64,000 nt of DNA from Mycobacterium branderi (GTDB lineage Bacteria; Actinomycetota; Actinomycetes; Mycobacteriales; Mycobacteriaceae): the NCBI RefSeq assembly GCF_010728725.1, contig NZ_AP022607.1, positions 800,258 to 864,257 on the forward strand, read 5' to 3'. The first letter of the stretch is position 1, and every line of letters starts with the position of its first letter. Shown piece by piece: positions 18,486-27,654 of this stretch. The notes under the pieces were generated by a model. It was not told the origin of the DNA and ran no database searches. It saw only the letters and a list, made by a program, of their open reading frames with translations. The position numbers and the translations under genes were made by a program.

Positions 18486-19547
18486 TTATGACTGCACCGA
18501 GCCGGGCACACGCGCCACGCTCGCCGCGGCATGCCGGTCGGGTCTCGTGGCATACGGGGCATCGCTGTAGAACTGGCGTGACCAGCGGCGGAAGCGTGCA
18601 TAATGTTGTTCCTCACCGCCGGCGAAGGGCGGGTGCTCGACGTAGCGCTGGTGTTCCCAGATCTTGAAGTCGTGCCGGATTTGGCCCTTCTGGAACTCGA
18701 TCATGCGCCCGGCGAGTCCCGATGGTTGAGGATCGTCGCTGCCGGGTTCACGAGTGGAGGTGATGGTATCGAACAGTTGCGAATGCTCCCTGTCGACGGG
18801 AGTGGTGGCAGTCAACTGGGAAGTGATGAAGTTGCCGAGCACGAACCGCGCATTGGACAAGCCCAGTCCCCATGCCTCGGTTTCTATCTCGCCGATGACC
18901 GGGCCATCGGGGGTCATCCAGGTCGACGGTTTGCCGGCACCGAACACAAACCCGATCCGCGTATGCAAGTAGTGCCCCTGCTCCTCCCACATCAGGGGCC
19001 GCCCCGACTCGCCTGCACCGTGCACCCACCTGAAGTGGTGGTAGTCCGGTGTGTTCTCTACCGGGGACTGCGGGATGATCTTACGGATCCCGACGTGGTC
19101 AGCACCTTGCGGGTAGATCGGGTAATGCTTGACGTCATCGGCGAATTCAGGGATTCCGGGCCACCGCCAAAACGGCTCCCGACCGAAAGCGTCATACCAC
19201 ATCAGGATCAGACCGTCGACCTCGTCGGTCACCCAGCGTTCGAGGCTGACGTTTCGCGTTTCGCCTGGGGCATAGGGGATCTCGGCCAATGTACCGTGCG
19301 ACGACCACAGCCAGCCGTGGAACGGGCATTCGATGCACTCACCCTTCACCACGCCGCCGTAGCCCAAATGTGCGCCCAGATGCGCGCAGAAGGCGTCAAG
19401 AAGTGACAGCACGCCGGTCTCGGTGCGAAAGAGCACCAAGTCACGGTCGAAATACTTGACCGCGCGGATCTCCCCGGGCGGCAGTTCGGCAGAGTAGCCG
19501 ATCTGATACCAGCCCGTCGGGAAGACGTCGTACGGCCAATCCTTCAT
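18486..19547 (-). CDS. Rieske non-haem iron oxygenase, KshA-like
   Basis: Terminal oxygenase of 353 residues. The Rieske 2Fe-2S motif is C-x-H near residue 54 (CAHLGAH) and CPFHGW about 17 residues later. The mononuclear iron site follows in ENTPDYHHFRWVHG. This order and length match 3-ketosteroid 9-alpha-hydroxylase oxygenase (KshA)-type proteins, which hydroxylate steroids with electrons from a separate reductase; no reductase gene is in the window. ATG at 19547 follows GGAG. A type-1 operator sits 40 bases upstream. Steroid-like substrate is an inference from family resemblance. Confidence 0.88.
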   Translation of the reverse strand: MKDWPYDVFPTGWYQIGYSAELPPGEIRAVKYFDRDLVLFRTETGVLSLLDAFCAHLGAHLGYGGVVKGECIECPFHGWLWSSHGTLAEIPYAPGETRNVSLERWVTDEVDGLILMWYDAFGREPFWRWPGIPEFADDVKHYPIYPQGADHVGIRKIIPQSPVENTPDYHHFRWVHGAGESGRPLMWEEQGHYLHTRIGFVFGAGKPSTWMTPDGPVIGEIETEAWGLGLSNARFVLGNFITSQLTATTPVDREHSQLFDTITSTREPGSDDPQPSGLAGRMIEFQKGQIRHDFKIWEHQRYVEHPPFAGGEEQHYARFRRWSRQFYSDAPYATRPDRHAAASVARVPGSVQS

Positions 19548-19587
19548 CGAGGCTCTCCTTTACTGGGCAGGCGCAACCAGATCGTAC

Positions 19588-19603
19588 CCAACCGCATAGT
19601 TGG
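19588..19603. promoter_or_regulatory. Type-1 operator upstream of the Rieske oxygenase
   Basis: CCAAC, six bases, GTTGG, preceded by TAC (the mirror of GTTGGGTA). It lies 40 bases upstream of the ATG at 19547, overlapping where the promoter should be. Confidence 0.72.
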
Positions 19604-19673
19604 TAATGATGCTCGATCGTTCGGCGGTTCGTCAAATGCCCCGGCCGTGAGCTGAAAGCCACGGATAGACAGT

Positions 19674-19764
19674 GTCAACGTTGAAGCCGTAATTCGGCGT
19701 CAAACGGCCGCCACCTCGACACCCAGTTGTCGCATGCCAGCACCGCGACATCACGCTCGCGGAG
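19674..19764 (-). pseudogene. Relic of a cyclase-family gene
   Basis: On the minus strand this segment translates in part as LRERDVAVLACDNW and, after a lost G, GVEVA; NYGFNV follows. It aligns with WLREHDVAVVACDNWGVEV and NYLFNV of the intact cyclase gene at 26101-27036, and the DNA match is easy to see. Frameshifts are present and the rest of the gene is gone. The relic abuts the 3' end of the FadD gene at 19766. Confidence 0.7.
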
Positions 19765-19765
19765 C

Positions 19766-21394
19766 CTACTGCGACTCTGACCGCGGACCGCGCCGAGCTC
19801 CTCGGCGGGCGCTTCGCTCCACGACCAGGCCGAGCGCCTGCAGGTCGACGGTCGTTGGCGTGTCCCAGGATTCGCGCAATTTATGTTTTTGCACCCGACC
19901 CATCGCGTTGACCGGAAGTTCGTCGAGGAACTCGACGTAGCGCGGCACCGCGTAGTACGGCAAGTTCGTGCGGAAGAAGTCGAACAGCTCCTCCGGCGTC
20001 AGCTGCGCTCCCGGCTTCAGCACAACGCACACCTTGATTTCGTCCTCGCGCACGTCGGCCGGCGTCGCGTGGACCGCGACCTCGGCAATGGCGGCGTGCG
20101 CGCAGATCGCCAGCTCCAGTTCGACGGAGGAGACGTTCTCGCCGTGTCGGCGCAGCGCGTCCTTTTTGCGGTCGACGTAATACAGCAGTCCCTCATCATC
20201 GAAGACACCGAGGTCACCGGTGTGATGCCACAGGTTGCGCCACGCTTGGAGAGTCGCCTGCTCGTTGCGCCAATAGCCACTGAACATCGAGTGCGGCTCG
20301 AGTGGCCGCACCACGATCTCGCCCGTTTGTCCCACGGGCAGCAGACGATCGTCGTCGTCGACGACCTGAACGTCGAGCCAGGGCACCCGGGCACCGGCGC
20401 TCGTGCGCTCGCCTGCGCTGCGTCGACCCGATCCCATCGTCGCCGGAAGCACCTCCGTCTGGCCGTAGCCTTCGCCGATGGCCCGCACCCCGAACCGGCA
20501 CGCCAGCTCGCGCTGGACCTGCGGCGCGAGTGGGATGAAGATGACCCGCTCGATGGTGTGGTCAGCGTCGTCGGCCCGCGGCCGCGTAGCCAGCAGCGCC
20601 GCGGCCATCGCTCCCACGCCGAACACCTGCGTCGCACCGATCTCGCGTGCCCGCTCGATGAGCCCCGACGCGCTGAAAGTCGGTTCGAAGCTGACCCGGC
20701 AGCCGGCCACCAGCGCGTCCATAAGCGCGCTCAGCGCAAAGCCGTGATAGAGCGAAAGCGGGCACAGCGACGTGTCGTCCGCGGTGAACCAGCCGTTGAT
20801 CATGTGCGCCCTGGGCATGCGCACGAAGTAGCCGTTGCTGATCATGCAGCCTTTGGGCATCCCCGTCGTACCCGACGTGTAGAGCACGGAGACCAGGTCG
20901 TCGGGCGTCGGATCCGGCCAGGCTTGGGTGGGATCGACAAACAGATCGCGATACCGGATCGCGCCGCTCGAACCCTCCGCATCGCAGTCAAGCGACACGA
21001 AAGTCACCTCGCTGAGCTCCGGCGACGAGGTCGCCACCTCGGCCATCAGGGGATACGCCGCGTAATCGGCGATCACGACGCCTGGATCGGCGTCGACGAG
21101 CTGATAGCGCAGGAACTCCCCCTTGAGGAACATGTTCAGCGGCACGTGCACGGCACCGAGTGCCGCACACCCAAACAACACATCGAGTGCCTCGTCGCGG
21201 TTGGCCATCATCGACGCCACGCGGTCGCCCGGGCGCACGCCCAGCTGGTACAGCCCGGCGGCCAACCGCCGGGCCCGGTCGTATGCCTGACCCACGCTGT
21301 TCCACCCGCCGCCGCAGGCGGCCAGGTGCCGGTCCGGATCCTGCTCGACGCGAGCACGTAGCCGCCCCAAGATCGTTGCGAGTCCATCTGACAC
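19766..21394 (-). CDS. Acyl-CoA synthetase (adenylate-forming, CaiC/FadD-like)
   Basis: CoA ligase of 542 residues. The ATP-binding signature YTSGTTGMPKGCM is near residue 173, GYGQTE near 315, and the hinge GLLYYVDRKKDALRRHGENVS near 430; the catalytic-lysine segment VNAMGRVQKHKLRE is close to the end. The pattern is nearer to carnitine/crotonobetaine-type ligases than to FadD19. The GTG start at 21394 is immediately next to the stop of the LLM gene, so the two are translated from one message. A strongly arginine-rich tail (RSARRGARRGPR) closes the protein. Confidence 0.9.
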   Translation of the reverse strand: MSDGLATILGRLRARVEQDPDRHLAACGGGWNSVGQAYDRARRLAAGLYQLGVRPGDRVASMMANRDEALDVLFGCAALGAVHVPLNMFLKGEFLRYQLVDADPGVVIADYAAYPLMAEVATSSPELSEVTFVSLDCDAEGSSGAIRYRDLFVDPTQAWPDPTPDDLVSVLYTSGTTGMPKGCMISNGYFVRMPRAHMINGWFTADDTSLCPLSLYHGFALSALMDALVAGCRVSFEPTFSASGLIERAREIGATQVFGVGAMAAALLATRPRADDADHTIERVIFIPLAPQVQRELACRFGVRAIGEGYGQTEVLPATMGSGRRSAGERTSAGARVPWLDVQVVDDDDRLLPVGQTGEIVVRPLEPHSMFSGYWRNEQATLQAWRNLWHHTGDLGVFDDEGLLYYVDRKKDALRRHGENVSSVELELAICAHAAIAEVAVHATPADVREDEIKVCVVLKPGAQLTPEELFDFFRTNLPYYAVPRYVEFLDELPVNAMGRVQKHKLRESWDTPTTVDLQALGLVVERSARRGARRGPRSESQ

Positions 21395-22369
21395 CTACCG
21401 CACCTCCGTCCGGGCGTCGTCGGGCTGGCCGCCGGGGCCGATCACCGAGCGGAACGCCTGACCGAGTTGCTCTAACAGCTCGCGTGCCGCCGGATATCCG
21501 ACTGGCAACCGCGGCATCATGCGAAAGTCCGCTACTCCCTGGGCCATCAGCTTCGGCACCGGCTCAAACATCGCGTCGAAGTCGAGGCGTCGCTGCCGGG
21601 ACAGGATCGTGGGTATCGCGTAGCACACCTGGACCGTCGAGAAATCGCGACCCTGCGCCGCTACCAGATCACGCATGCGCTCAAGAAGTTCCGGGAAGTT
21701 CTCCGGTGTGGCGCCCCACGGGATCCAACCGGCACCGTAGCGCGCGAGCCGGCGTGCTACGCCGGTAATCGGGCTGCCACCGATCCACACCGGCACACCG
21801 CCCGCAGCGGTTGGCTTAGGCATCATGTGCACGCCCGCAAGGCTGAACCGATCAGTAACAAGCCGGGCCTCGGTGGTCGTCCACAACTCCCGGCAAGCGG
21901 CCAGCAACTCGTCGAGGACCTGACCGCGCTTGGCGAAATCGATGCCGAGAGCGCGGAACTCGGCCTCCTGCCAGCCGATCCCGACGCCGAGCTCGAAGCG
22001 ACCATGCGACAGCACGTCTAGGGTCGTGGCGGTCTTGGCGAGCAGGACCGGGGGGCGAATCGGTGCGACGAGCACGTTCGTCGCGAGCCGCACCCGGCTA
22101 GTGACCGCCGCCATCGCGGCGAGCACGGTAAGCGGCTCCAGCCAGTCGCCGTCTGGACCGGTGGGCTGGACACCACCAACCCTGCCGCCGAGCCGCGGAT
22201 TGCCATAGGCCGACAGGTCCGACCCGAACACGACGTGATCATTGACGAAGATCCGATCGATGCCGGCATCGTCTGCGGCGCGGGCCTGGTCGAGCAGATG
22301 GCGCCAGTCGGTTGGCGGGGCGTTGGCGAAGTTGCGAACGCCGACCGACAGCTGCACGGATGCGCTCAT
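21395..22369 (-). CDS. LLM-class F420-dependent oxidoreductase
   Basis: A TIM-barrel protein of 324 residues. DRIFVNDHVVFG, RVRLATNVLV, RFELGVGIGWQEAEFRALG and VPVWIGGSP are the successive strands of this family. Predicted to use F420H2 for a redox step; substrate unknown. It is first in a two-gene minus transcript with the CoA ligase. It is divergent from the acyl-CoA dehydrogenase at 22478, with a type-1 operator between them. ATG start at 22369. Confidence 0.88.
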   Translation of the reverse strand: MSASVQLSVGVRNFANAPPTDWRHLLDQARAADDAGIDRIFVNDHVVFGSDLSAYGNPRLGGRVGGVQPTGPDGDWLEPLTVLAAMAAVTSRVRLATNVLVAPIRPPVLLAKTATTLDVLSHGRFELGVGIGWQEAEFRALGIDFAKRGQVLDELLAACRELWTTTEARLVTDRFSLAGVHMMPKPTAAGGVPVWIGGSPITGVARRLARYGAGWIPWGATPENFPELLERMRDLVAAQGRDFSTVQVCYAIPTILSRQRRLDFDAMFEPVPKLMAQGVADFRMMPRLPVGYPAARELLEQLGQAFRSVIGPGGQPDDARTEVR

Positions 22370-22442
22370 GGCTGAGCGCCCGGGAGCGGCAGTCCCTGAT
22401 TGACACCCGGATTTCCATCAGGCATAGTGCGGAATAGTGTAC

Positions 22443-22458
22443 CCAACTAATCGGTTGG
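22443..22458. promoter_or_regulatory. Type-1 operator between divergent LLM and fadE genes
   Basis: CCAAC, six bases, GTTGG, preceded by TAC. It lies 19 bases upstream of the acyl-CoA dehydrogenase start and 73 bases upstream of the LLM start, so one protein could control both directions. Confidence 0.75.
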
Positions 22459-22477
22459 CAACCGGGGTAGCCTCGCG

Positions 22478-23629
22478 ATGAGCTTCATCGAAACGGACGA
22501 ACACCGCGTGCTGAGGGCCGCGGTTCGCGCGATTGCTAGCAACTTTGGTCACGACTATTTTCTTCGATGCGTCGAGGACAAGCGGTTCACCGACGAGCTC
22601 TGGACTGCAATTTTCCAGCAGGGCTTCGGCGCGGTCAACCTACCCCAGGCGTACGGCGGGGGCGGCAGCGGTTTCCAGGAGATGGCCATCGTCATCGAAG
22701 AACTTGCGGCACAGGGTTGTCCGCTGTTGTTCCTCATCGTTGCCGGGATGTGCGGACCGGTCATCAACCAATTCGGGACCGATGAGCAGAAGCAATACTG
22801 GTTGCCGCGCATCGCCGAGGGCAGCTTCAAGATGGCCTTCGCCATCACCGAGTCCGATGCCGGTTCGAACATGTTTGGCATCAAGACGGCCGCACGCCGC
22901 GACGGCGATTGCTGGGTGTTGCGCGGCACCAAGCAATACATCACCGGTATCGATGTCGCCGACGCGGTGCTCGTCGTGGCCCGTACCGGATCGACGCAGC
23001 GCAACCGGGCCGAACTCTCACTGTTCATCGTCGACGTCGACTCACCCGGTTTAGCGTTCACGCCCATCCCAATGGCCATGCAGGTGCCCGACAATCAGAA
23101 CAGCGTCTACCTCGACGATGTGCGCGTCGACGGAACCCGCCTGATCGGCGGTGTCCCCGGCCAGGGCACAACGCAGATATTCTCGAGCTTGAACCCCGAG
23201 CGAATCTCAGTGGCTGCCCAAGCCACCGGCCTGTCGCGATACTTCATCAACAAGGCCACCAGCTACGCGAAACAGCGCGCCGTCTGGGGCGTCCCGATCG
23301 GTACACACCAGGGAGTCGCCCACCCGCTCGCCGAGGCGCGGATCGATATGGAACTGGCGCGGTTGATGATGCAGAAGGCAGCCTGGCTGTTCGACAACGG
23401 CATGGAAGTCGGTGAGGCGGCCGGGATGGCCAAGGTCGCCGCCGCGGACGCCGTGCTGAAGTGCTTCGATCAGGCCATCCAGATCCACGGCGGTAATGCA
23501 TTCGCCAGCGAGTACGGTCTCGCTGACCTTTGGGGGCTCACCCGGCTTATGCGCAACGCTCCGGTGAGTCGAGAAATGGTGCTCAACTACGTTGCCCAGC
23601 ACTGTCTGGGCCTCCCCCGCTCGTACTAG
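22478..23629 (+). CDS. Acyl-CoA dehydrogenase (FadE)
   Basis: A 383-residue FAD-dependent acyl-CoA dehydrogenase that introduces the alpha,beta double bond into an acyl-CoA. Visible segments: LPQAYGGGGSG, the FAD-contact MAFAITESDAGSN, WVLRGTKQYITG, the YAKQRAVWGVPIGTHQG helix and IQIHGGNAFASEYG. The usual glutamate base position is not obvious by eye. ATG at 22478; a weak GGGGTAG lies upstream. It heads the plus transcript with a hydrolase and a DUF7064-like protein. Confidence 0.92.
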   Translation: MSFIETDEHRVLRAAVRAIASNFGHDYFLRCVEDKRFTDELWTAIFQQGFGAVNLPQAYGGGGSGFQEMAIVIEELAAQGCPLLFLIVAGMCGPVINQFGTDEQKQYWLPRIAEGSFKMAFAITESDAGSNMFGIKTAARRDGDCWVLRGTKQYITGIDVADAVLVVARTGSTQRNRAELSLFIVDVDSPGLAFTPIPMAMQVPDNQNSVYLDDVRVDGTRLIGGVPGQGTTQIFSSLNPERISVAAQATGLSRYFINKATSYAKQRAVWGVPIGTHQGVAHPLAEARIDMELARLMMQKAAWLFDNGMEVGEAAGMAKVAAADAVLKCFDQAIQIHGGNAFASEYGLADLWGLTRLMRNAPVSREMVLNYVAQHCLGLPRSY

Positions 23630-23708
23630 TGGCGAAGCAACAGCGCATGTTGGCGGGCTCGGGCGACAGTTGCAAACACCGCTCGCGGTCAACAGTGAGG
23701 AGTGCAGC

Positions 23709-24722
23709 ATGAGCGCAGTGGACGCATCCGAATGCGTCCGAGCCGACCTCGTTGTCGACGTTTCCGGCAGCTGTGACATAGCTGGCCGACTCCGCGTGGC
23801 CGCCACCGTGTTTCTGCCCCGACCCGACGCGTTGGCTGCCGGTGCCACGGTTGTGTATGCGCTGCCTGGCGGTGGCTACAGCCGCGGTTATTTCGACATG
23901 CACTTTCCCGGTCGCGCCGGCTATTCGCAAGCAGAACATCACGTTTCGGCCGGGCTGGTAATGGTTGCCATTGATCACCTCGGCGTCGGGCAAAGCTCAC
24001 CGCAGGTGTGCGACCAGTTGCGCGTCGAGGACATCGCCGCTGCCAACCATGCCGCAGTAACGGCGATTTCGCGGTTACTCGAACAGGGCGGTGCGGCAGC
24101 GAAATACCCCCCGGTGCACATTGCACGTCGTATCGGTGTAGGTCAATCCATGGGCGGGGCCGTCACCGTCATCATGGCCGGCGTGCACGGTAGCTATGAC
24201 GCGATCGCGGTCCTGGGCTTCAGCGGCATCCATACCGTGTTGCCGTTGTTAGATCAGCATCAGACCGCCGAAGTCGCCGGAAGCATAGAACTAGGTGCCG
24301 ACCGTCGGGACGGAGATCCCGCCGATCAGTCCGTGGCCCGCACTGCCGCACTGATACCCGACTTCCTCTATCCGTTCTTTTGGTCCGACGTGCCCGACGA
24401 CATTGTGGATGCCGACACCCGCGGCGGCTACCCATTGCGAGAACAGGCACCGGTATTCGGTAGCGCGACGCTGCCCAACTGCGCCGGGGCAATGTTGTCA
24501 CCGGGTTACATCGCCGCCGAGGCTGCCATGGTGCGCTGTCCGGTGTTTATCGGCCTCGGGGAACGCGACGCCGCAACTAACCCCCACTCGGAGCCGTCGG
24601 CTTATGGAAGATCCACTGACGTCACGCTTTTCATCTGCGATCGGATGGCCCATATGCACAATTTTGCCTCCACACGCGGCAAGCTCTGGGACCGTTTGGT
24701 CGGTTGGTGTCAATCGCTATGA
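23709..24722 (+). CDS. Alpha/beta-hydrolase
   Basis: A 337-residue alpha/beta-hydrolase. The oxyanion region ALPGGGYSRGYFD, the nucleophile elbow GVGQSMGG and late acid and histidine candidates (GERDAATN, RMAHMHNF) give a complete Ser-Asp-His set. It could cleave an ester, thioester or C-C bond. The open frame begins at 23592 inside the preceding gene, but ATG at 23709 with GTGAGGAG upstream is the natural start. It lies between fadE and a DUF7064-like gene. Confidence 0.88.
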   Translation: MSAVDASECVRADLVVDVSGSCDIAGRLRVAATVFLPRPDALAAGATVVYALPGGGYSRGYFDMHFPGRAGYSQAEHHVSAGLVMVAIDHLGVGQSSPQVCDQLRVEDIAAANHAAVTAISRLLEQGGAAAKYPPVHIARRIGVGQSMGGAVTVIMAGVHGSYDAIAVLGFSGIHTVLPLLDQHQTAEVAGSIELGADRRDGDPADQSVARTAALIPDFLYPFFWSDVPDDIVDADTRGGYPLREQAPVFGSATLPNCAGAMLSPGYIAAEAAMVRCPVFIGLGERDAATNPHSEPSAYGRSTDVTLFICDRMAHMHNFASTRGKLWDRLVGWCQSL

Positions 24723-24819
24723 ATAGTGCACGCATACGGCCTTGGTGACAGATGTGCAGCATGGAAATGGATTGGATGCCCGCGACACTGGCGATATCGA
24801 GACAGGGACCTCAGTTACC

Positions 24820-25995
24820 GTGACAATCAAGGACATTGGACCACTATTGGGCGCCGACGAGGCCCTTACCCACCAGATCATCGACACCTTCGCCGTGCTC
24901 TCGCAGTCCGACTACACCTGGACCGAGAAGATCTGGGCCTCCATTGCACGCAGCGATGGCGCTCTGCAGATCGACTTCGGCCTGGGCAAGTATCAGAACC
25001 GGGGCATAATCGATGGTTTCGGCGGCGTATCACGTGGCTCTGAGCAATGGACCGTGCGGGCCAGCCGCGAACTACGCCTGGCGCCCGAAGAAATGACGAT
25101 CGGGCCGGTCCGCTACGAGATCATCGAGCCGTTGCGCAAAGTGCGCTTCGTCCTGGAGCCCAATGACGTGCAACCGATTTCGTTCGATGTAGTTCTTTCC
25201 GGGGTGACACCACCGTTCTTCGAGGACCGCAACTTCAGTCGCAACCCCGCCTCTAACCGCGTCGACATGAATGTCGTTCGATACCACCAGGGCGGATGGA
25301 CAACGGGGACGGTGACAATCGACGGACACACCGAGCACCTTGGAGAAGGCGAGTGGTTCGGATTCAGGGACCACTCCTGGGGGGTGCGTCAGGGTATCGG
25401 CGACCAGCCCCGCGACCTCATCGCAGGCCCGATAACGGCCGCTCAGTCTGGCCGCAGCATGCTGAACTGGATGCCGGCATTCTTCCGTCGGCCGGACGGC
25501 AGCCATTACGAGACAGCCGTTTTCCTCCTGCGGCTGCAGGCGTGGACGATGCACGGCGCCTACATCAACGATGCGCAGGGCCGACAGACTCCCGCACGGT
25601 CGGTCGACCCGCGGCTGCGCTACGACCCGCGCACCCGCGTCATCACCGGGGGCGAGTTGATTTTGACGATGGATGACGGCGAGCAACGGGTGATCGAGGT
25701 GGAGCGCCTCGGCGGGCTGGGTGGCTCGGGATTTTTTCTCAAGACAGCCGGCTACGGGAATTGGGCCGGCTTCTCACACGGCTCGTGGAAGGGTCCACTT
25801 GAAGTCAGCGGGGAACACATCGCCGACTGCTTGGACGATGAACACCTGGCCGCGCTCGGCCAATTCCGCGACAACCCCGTGCGCGTCCGCGACGGCGATG
25901 CGGTGGGCTACGGAATCCTGGAGAGCGTCATTCGCGGCGTTTGGCCCGAACTCGGACTGACCGCCGAATCAGATTGGCCGGAGGGCTTCGGATGA
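24820..25995 (+). CDS. DUF7064/CrtC-like protein, copy 2 of 4
   Basis: About 391 residues. It resembles the product of 52390-53553 along its whole length: ALTHQIIDTFAVLSQSDYTW, the KYQNRGIIDGFGGVSRGSEQ block, PLRKVRFVLEPNDV, and the shared motif EWFGFRDHSWGVRQG. There is no export signal or membrane span. Relatives include CrtC-type hydratases, but function is unproven. The open frame goes back to 24742; GTG at 24820 matches the start of the paralogue and is preferred, with moderate certainty. It is the only copy in the window not beside a phosphotransferase gene. Confidence 0.78.
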   Translation: MTIKDIGPLLGADEALTHQIIDTFAVLSQSDYTWTEKIWASIARSDGALQIDFGLGKYQNRGIIDGFGGVSRGSEQWTVRASRELRLAPEEMTIGPVRYEIIEPLRKVRFVLEPNDVQPISFDVVLSGVTPPFFEDRNFSRNPASNRVDMNVVRYHQGGWTTGTVTIDGHTEHLGEGEWFGFRDHSWGVRQGIGDQPRDLIAGPITAAQSGRSMLNWMPAFFRRPDGSHYETAVFLLRLQAWTMHGAYINDAQGRQTPARSVDPRLRYDPRTRVITGGELILTMDDGEQRVIEVERLGGLGGSGFFLKTAGYGNWAGFSHGSWKGPLEVSGEHIADCLDDEHLAALGQFRDNPVRVRDGDAVGYGILESVIRGVWPELGLTAESDWPEGFG

Positions 25996-26100
25996 TCACC
26001 GCGCTACGCGTCGACCAGTCCACCCGTCGCTGGTGCGCGCCGCCCACCAACGCGTTGATGCAGAAGCAGAACCACACCACTGGGAAGTACGACGATTCGC

Positions 26101-27036
26101 TTACTTGATGGCCAGCGGATTGATCGGCGACCCTACGCCACGAGAGAATTTCAGAGGCGGTGCACAGAAAAAGAAGTCCCAAACGCCATCGGTGGCGCAG
26201 TCCGCGGCCAACTCCTCGAAATCGAACATCTCGCCCAATGTCATACCCATGTCGCGGATCAGAACCATGTGGACGTTGAACAGGTAATTCGGATTCTCCC
26301 CGGGCGCCACCTCGACACCCCAATTGTCGCACGCCACTACCGCGACATCATGCTCACGGAGCCAGGCGCAGCAGGCCTGCCCCAAGCCGGGCTCACCGGC
26401 CATCCACGAAGCGGCATCTCGCTCTGCAAGGAATTTCTTTCGCCAGCCCGTACGGATCAGCAGGATGTCGCCGCTGCCGACCGTGACGCCGCCTTGTCTG
26501 TCAGCGGCTGCTTCCAATTCATCGGGGCCGATGACGTCACCGGCGTCCATCCACTCGACGCCTTTGAGCGCCGCAATGTCGAGCAGCACACCGCGTCCGG
26601 CAATCCCTTTGGCTTGCTTGTCGATGGCGTTGTGGGCTGCGCCCTTCACGCTGACATCGTGTGCGGGCCAACCGTTGTAAAGCTGATCGTCGTAGTAGAC
26701 GTGGGCGAGGGAATCCCACTGGGTGGCCGCCTGCAGTGGCATGAAGACATAATCGTCGGCGTATTTGAAGCCACCGGGAAACACTTGCAGATCACCGGTA
26801 GCCGACATCAGACGGATCGGGTTGATTCGGTCACCGCCCGGCTGCGGCCCGCTCTCGTCGAAAGGAATTCCCAGATCGAACGTTTTCCCCGCCTTGATCA
26901 ACTTGGATGCCGCGATCAGCTTCTCCGGAGTGATCAGGTTGGTCGTGCCGCGCTCGTCATCGTCGCCCCATCTCCCCCAATTGCTCAGCGACGCTCCTAG
27001 CGTTCTCACATCGTCCGCCTTGCTGGACGTCGTCAT
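26101..27036 (-). CDS. Cyclase-family (kynurenine-formamidase-like) hydrolase
   Basis: A 311-residue protein of the metal-dependent cyclase/formamidase family. RGTTNLITPEKL, FDLGIPF, the PLQAATQWDSLAHV strand (a variant of the usual H-x-G-T-H-x-D metal motif, with only Asp and the last His kept) and CDNWGVEV are recognisable. Members hydrolyse amides, lactones or formyl groups. The altered metal motif makes the exact reaction uncertain. It is convergent with the DUF7064-like gene. A fragment of a second copy survives at 19674-19764. Confidence 0.85.
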   Translation of the reverse strand: MTTSSKADDVRTLGASLSNWGRWGDDDERGTTNLITPEKLIAASKLIKAGKTFDLGIPFDESGPQPGGDRINPIRLMSATGDLQVFPGGFKYADDYVFMPLQAATQWDSLAHVYYDDQLYNGWPAHDVSVKGAAHNAIDKQAKGIAGRGVLLDIAALKGVEWMDAGDVIGPDELEAAADRQGGVTVGSGDILLIRTGWRKKFLAERDAASWMAGEPGLGQACCAWLREHDVAVVACDNWGVEVAPGENPNYLFNVHMVLIRDMGMTLGEMFDFEELAADCATDGVWDFFFCAPPLKFSRGVGSPINPLAIK

Positions 27037-27654
27037 CGTCGTTAGCCTCTCGTCACCCAGAGCGGCTCGCGGCGTTCTGCCCCGGGCTTTTCCGCCGATT
27101 TCAATCGCACGCTAACTTTTCACACAATAGACAGTCAAGACTTGAACAAATCCCGCAACCTGCTGCCGCGGTTATCTTCCCGGAAGGATTGGCGCGATGT
27201 CGATCAGGTATGGCCAGGGCACCAAAGCCCCGGCGCCACAGCGGATCTGCAAGCACCGCGACAACTGCGACCTTCGCTACAACGCCGGGTATGTCGGTTC
27301 ATCGACACGCAGCAGTCTCGCTTCGAGAGGTATCACAAACTCCTGAGTACCCTTGGTCAAAGTATCGGCACTGGTCATGTGGCTGCCCGGCGTCGGTCAA
27401 GGCCGCTACCACTTTGGAACGCCCGCCTTGAGTCAGCCGGTGTGCAGGAGTGGGCCACGGCGGCCTCTGCTTTGAGGAGATAGCCGGGACGAGAGGCTGA
27501 TGACACCGCAGATTGGCGCTAGTAAGTCGGATCCCAACCGAATAGTTGACAACGGTTGCGCAGATCTGACAGCCTTGGCACATCGACCGCTCTGACTTGG
27601 AAGGCTGCCGTGTGACTACAGGGTGGGCTGAACGCGGGAGGGGGTGATGCTCGC
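27037..27654. other. Long intergenic region with one operator
   Basis: This 618-base stretch lies between the divergent cyclase and P450 genes. I see no convincing gene; the frames here have no family motif or ribosome binding site. The only recognised element is the type-1 operator at 27534-27549. It could be a graveyard of an older gene, but I could not match it to anything in the window. Confidence 0.5.
27534..27549. promoter_or_regulatory. Type-1 operator upstream of P450
   Basis: CCAAC, six bases, GTTGA (one mismatch in the right arm). It lies 105 bases upstream of the P450 start, nearly the same distance as the copy before the paralogous P450 at 36291. Confidence 0.65.

Noticed and set aside
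19883..21361. A 492-codon open frame on the plus strand
   Set aside because: It lies opposite the well-supported CoA ligase at 19766-21394, is rich in Arg and His as expected from reverse-frame reading of GC-rich genes, and has no family motif.
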